Source: Desulfosporosinus nitroreducens (lineage in GTDB: Bacteria > Bacillota > Desulfitobacteriia > Desulfitobacteriales > Desulfitobacteriaceae). Taken from it: a stretch of DNA of 64,000 bases. Location of the stretch: assembly GCF_023897015.1 (NCBI RefSeq), contig NZ_JAMHFY010000021.1:1-64000 (forward strand), in the 5' to 3' direction. Shown here one piece after another: positions 62,108 through 64,000 of the stretch. Below the pieces are notes generated by a model. That model did not search any database. It worked only from the letters and a program-made list of their open reading frames with translations, and was not told where the DNA came from. The position numbers and the translations under genes were made by a program. The first letter of the stretch is position 1; every line of letters starts with the position of its first letter.

Positions 62108-62129
62108 ATTCGTTCTACATTCGTTCTAC
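62108..62129. repeat. Tandem 11-bp repeat ATTCGTTCTAC x2
   Basis: Two perfect adjacent copies 215 bp upstream of cbiM, one helical turn apart. Suited to a regulator binding on one face of the DNA, for example a metal-sensing protein. Confidence 0.6.
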
Positions 62130-62274
62130 ACACATTCCTACTTTTCCTGCATGGTAAAAAAAAATTGTAATGCTGTTCTTCCCTTATTTACCCGAAACAT
62201 AGGTGCAATGCAAGAAATAGTATAGGTCCATATATTTAATTTATAATTAATAACCAAAATTGTCAATACAATTC

Positions 62275-62502
62275 TTACAACTTTAATGCCACCAACTCGG
62301 AAACCTTCATACCAGGCAGTCCCAGACTAAAAATCATCTCTCCCAAGTCACTATCCTGAGTAAGGCTAACAATCTCATTTTCACATACTAGAAAGCGTAT
62401 TAAGGACGATAGCCCCTGAGCAAGAAGTTCTCCATAAAACAGAAAATAATTTTCAGTAGCTGAAGAAGGAATAATCGTATTTATGTAGAATGTAATATGC
62501 AT
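62275..62502 (-). CDS. Doubtful 75-residue open frame
   Basis: Encodes MHITFYINTIIPSSATENYF and on, with a hydrophobic first half. No ribosome binding site is visible before the ATG and I recognise no family. It lies between two hairpins. May be spurious. Confidence 0.25.
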   Translation of the reverse strand: MHITFYINTIIPSSATENYFLFYGELLAQGLSSLIRFLVCENEIVSLTQDSDLGEMIFSLGLPGMKVSELVALKL

Positions 62503-62522
62503 AAATAAAAATGCTAAATATT

Positions 62523-62582
62523 AAAAGACCATGGAGGTCTTAATTAGACTTAAAGTCTAATTATTTCTTCCATGGTCTTTTT
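62523..62582. terminator. Nested hairpins
   Basis: AAAAGACCATGGA pairs with TCCATGGTCTTTT outside an inner stem ATTAGACTT/AAGTCTAAT (62543-62561). T run on the plus strand. Strong cruciform, probably bidirectional terminator. Confidence 0.65.
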
Positions 62583-62604
62583 AGTTTCATATAGGAGGTG
62601 ATTG

Positions 62605-62731
62605 ATGCAATACTAAACCAAGATTTGATGACTTTCGAAAAAGCTTGCAACGTGAATTCGATGCTCCAAAGCCCCTTGATATCTTTCTACCTGCACCTTA
62701 CGTGCGAAAATGTCAACATATTATTTTCTAA
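62605..62731 (+). pseudogene. Frameshifted small gene
   Basis: A near-perfect ribosome binding site AGGAGGTGAT is followed by ATG CAA TAC TAA, a dead start. Dropping one C after the ATG would open MNTKPRFDDFRKSLQREFD and continue to DIFLPAPYVRKCQHIIF before TAA, 41 residues. Family not recognised. Probably a decayed gene. Confidence 0.4.
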
Positions 62732-62843
62732 AGACAGTTTGGATCTTTAGGAAGCTATCAACTTCAGACTTAATGATATTCTGATCTGACCGTCACAATG
62801 TTATTGGGTCTGGGCTAACCAAAACGTTCCTACCTAGTTTTAA

Positions 62844-62879
62844 AAAAGGTTGACTCCCTATTTTTGGAGTCAACCTTTT
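62844..62879 (-). terminator. Terminator of the FecCD/FecE-type unit
   Basis: AAAAGGTTGACTCC (62844-62857) pairs perfectly with GGAGTCAACCTTTT (62866-62879). Confidence 0.88.
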
Positions 62880-62907
62880 CTATATTATCCACTTCAAACC
62901 CAATTTC

Positions 62908-63660
62908 CTAACTTGGAATCACCACTATTTGGTTCTGTACCCGTTCCACCCTTACCGGGACCCCATACGCCTGAGAGATATTTTCAGCTGTCATCACTTC
63001 AGATCCTCCAGCAGCAAAGACTTTTGTATTCTGTAATAATAAAAATTTATCCGAAAAACGTAAAGCCAGATTTAGATCGTGCATCACAGCAACCACTGCA
63101 ATGTTCTTCTCTTTAGCAGCATTGTGAATGGTCCTTAACACTTCGATTTGATTTCTTAGATCCAAGTTACTGGTTGGTTCATCTAATAACAGAACTTCGG
63201 GTTCTTGAGCCAAGGCCCTAGCAATGATGACTTTCTGCAGTTCCCCTCCACTCAGTTCATCTAAGTAGCGAAGAGCAAACTCCTTCAGACCAGTTTTTGC
63301 CAATATTTCTTGCACCAGCGCCAAATCTGACGCCGTCGCCTCCCACTTAATATGAGGCTTGCGGCCTAAAAGTACAGCGTCAAAGACAGTCTGCCGATTG
63401 CTCTCGTAATGCTGTGAGACATACGCCATCTTTAGAGCTATTGCCAAGCGACTAAGCTTAGACACCTCCTGGTTGTCCAATAGAATATTGCCCTTTTTCG
63501 GCAGCAAAATCCTGTTTAAAGTCTTGAGCAGCGTGGATTTTCCAGCACCATTGTTCCCTAATATGGAGAGGAACTCCCCTTTTTGCACAGAAAAGCCCAC
63601 TTTATCCAAAATTGTTCGAGAGCTGTAACTAAATTCGATCCCTTTGACGGATAAGATCAT
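62908..63660 (-). CDS. FecE/BtuD-type ABC transporter ATPase
   Basis: 250-residue ATPase of the siderophore/haem/cobalamin importer class: Walker [10 protein letters not shown], signature LSGGELQK and Walker [13 protein letters not shown]. Its start overlaps the permease stop (ATGA). Close to the CbiMQO unit, so cobalamin or another metal chelate is plausible, but iron siderophore is equally possible. Confidence 0.9.
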   Translation of the reverse strand: MILSVKGIEFSYSSRTILDKVGFSVQKGEFLSILGNNGAGKSTLLKTLNRILLPKKGNILLDNQEVSKLSRLAIALKMAYVSQHYESNRQTVFDAVLLGRKPHIKWEATASDLALVQEILAKTGLKEFALRYLDELSGGELQKVIIARALAQEPEVLLLDEPTSNLDLRNQIEVLRTIHNAAKEKNIAVVAVMHDLNLALRFSDKFLLLQNTKVFAAGGSEVMTAENISQAYGVPVRVERVQNQIVVIPS

Positions 63661-64000
63661 CCCAACTTAGACCCCCTCACTAGAAGATAGAGAAAGAGCG
63701 GTGCTCCGAGAAAGGAGGTTACTGCACCTACCGGCAAGACCACGGGTGCGATGATCCGCCTGGCCAGAGTATCCGCAGCCAAAAGCAGCAAAGCGCCCAT
63801 CACCCCAGATGCAGGAATGAGGAAGCGATTGTCCCCGCCAATCAAGCGCTTCACAAGGTGAGGAGCTACGAGACCAATGAAGGCCACGATTCCTAAAAAG
63901 GAAACGACTGTAGCCGTGATCAAAGAAGCGAAAAACATCCCCCACTGTCTCGTTTTTTCCACGTTGACACCTAGACCCTTGGCTGTCTCTGCCCCACTGT
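63657..64000 (-). CDS. FecCD-family permease, partial (5' end beyond window)
   Basis: C-terminal 113 residues of a BtuC/FecD permease. The frame stays open to the window end, so the GTG at 63962 is internal. Motifs [27 protein letters not shown] and [18 protein letters not shown] are typical of the class. Partner of the ATPase at 62908. Confidence 0.92.
   Translation of the reverse strand, partial: SGAETAKGLGVNVEKTRQWGMFFASLITATVVSFLGIVAFIGLVAPHLVKRLIGGDNRFLIPASGVMGALLLLAADTLARRIIAPVVLPVGAVTSFLGAPLFLYLLVRGSKLG

Overview
The window reads as chromosome of an anaerobic, spore-former-type low-GC Gram-positive, most like a sulfate-reducing Peptococcaceae such as Desulfosporosinus (inference). Pointers are an APS-reductase-like flavoprotein/ferredoxin pair, a likely selenoprotein, sigma-54 activators with textbook -24/-12 promoters, archaeal-style lipoyl-synthase-like radical SAM genes, and the Firmicutes order acpS-nnr-alr-ndoAI-ndoA. 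No rRNA, tRNA or CRISPR array was seen.

Layout. 0.1-6.2 kb: complete ribose operon rbsRKDACB (minus strand) with two LacI-type operators. 6.2-9.06 kb: mostly non-coding, a dihaem cytochrome c peroxidase and a serine-recombinase remnant. 9.06-11.8 kb: lipoate ligase plus two radical SAM proteins. 12-15.6 kb: zinc alcohol dehydrogenase with a sigma-54 promoter, an upstream dyad and its probable AcoR-type activator. 15.6-28.7 kb: an NtrC-type two-component pair divergent from a perfect sigma-54 promoter. That promoter drives a metal/redox cluster: YtkA/FixH-like exported protein, NapH-like 4Fe-4S membrane protein, DUF2318 protein, MacB-like ABC transporter with two FtsX permeases, and a thioredoxin-CcdA fusion read through an in-frame UGA. 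An OmpR-type pair with a Met-rich sensor loop follows.

28.9-34 kb is a decayed island: broken GNAT and sulfite-reductase genes, an acidic-repeat gene fragment, a YopX-like gene, and an intact ydaO-type c-di-AMP riboswitch with no real target left. 34-35 kb: small SHOCT and Met-rich proteins. 35.2-40.4 kb: AprBA-like proteins with an SLC13/DASS transporter, a Crp/Fnr regulator and a frameshifted RsbRD-N gene. 40.7-43.7 kb: glnQHMP amino-acid transporter. 44-52.5 kb: MazEF, MurT/GatD, UppP, Alr, Nnr, AcpS and a GntR-RCK_C (BusR-like) regulator. 52.6-54.2 kb: a second ydaO riboswitch in front of a gene with the glutamate 2,3-aminomutase signature. 54.5-59 kb: housekeeping enzymes including a repeat-domain/Ogt fusion. 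59.2-64 kb: CbiMQO-type cobalt/nickel transporter and a FecCD/FecE-type transporter cut by the window end.

The most notable proposal is a c-di-AMP/osmolyte locus. A protein with the architecture of the c-di-AMP-binding repressor BusR is divergent from a c-di-AMP riboswitch that controls a glutamate 2,3-aminomutase, the source of the compatible solute beta-glutamate. The second, orphaned riboswitch promoter carries a perfect dyad whose half-site also occurs at the start site of the first. The second is the selenoprotein-containing metal/redox cluster under sigma-54 control.
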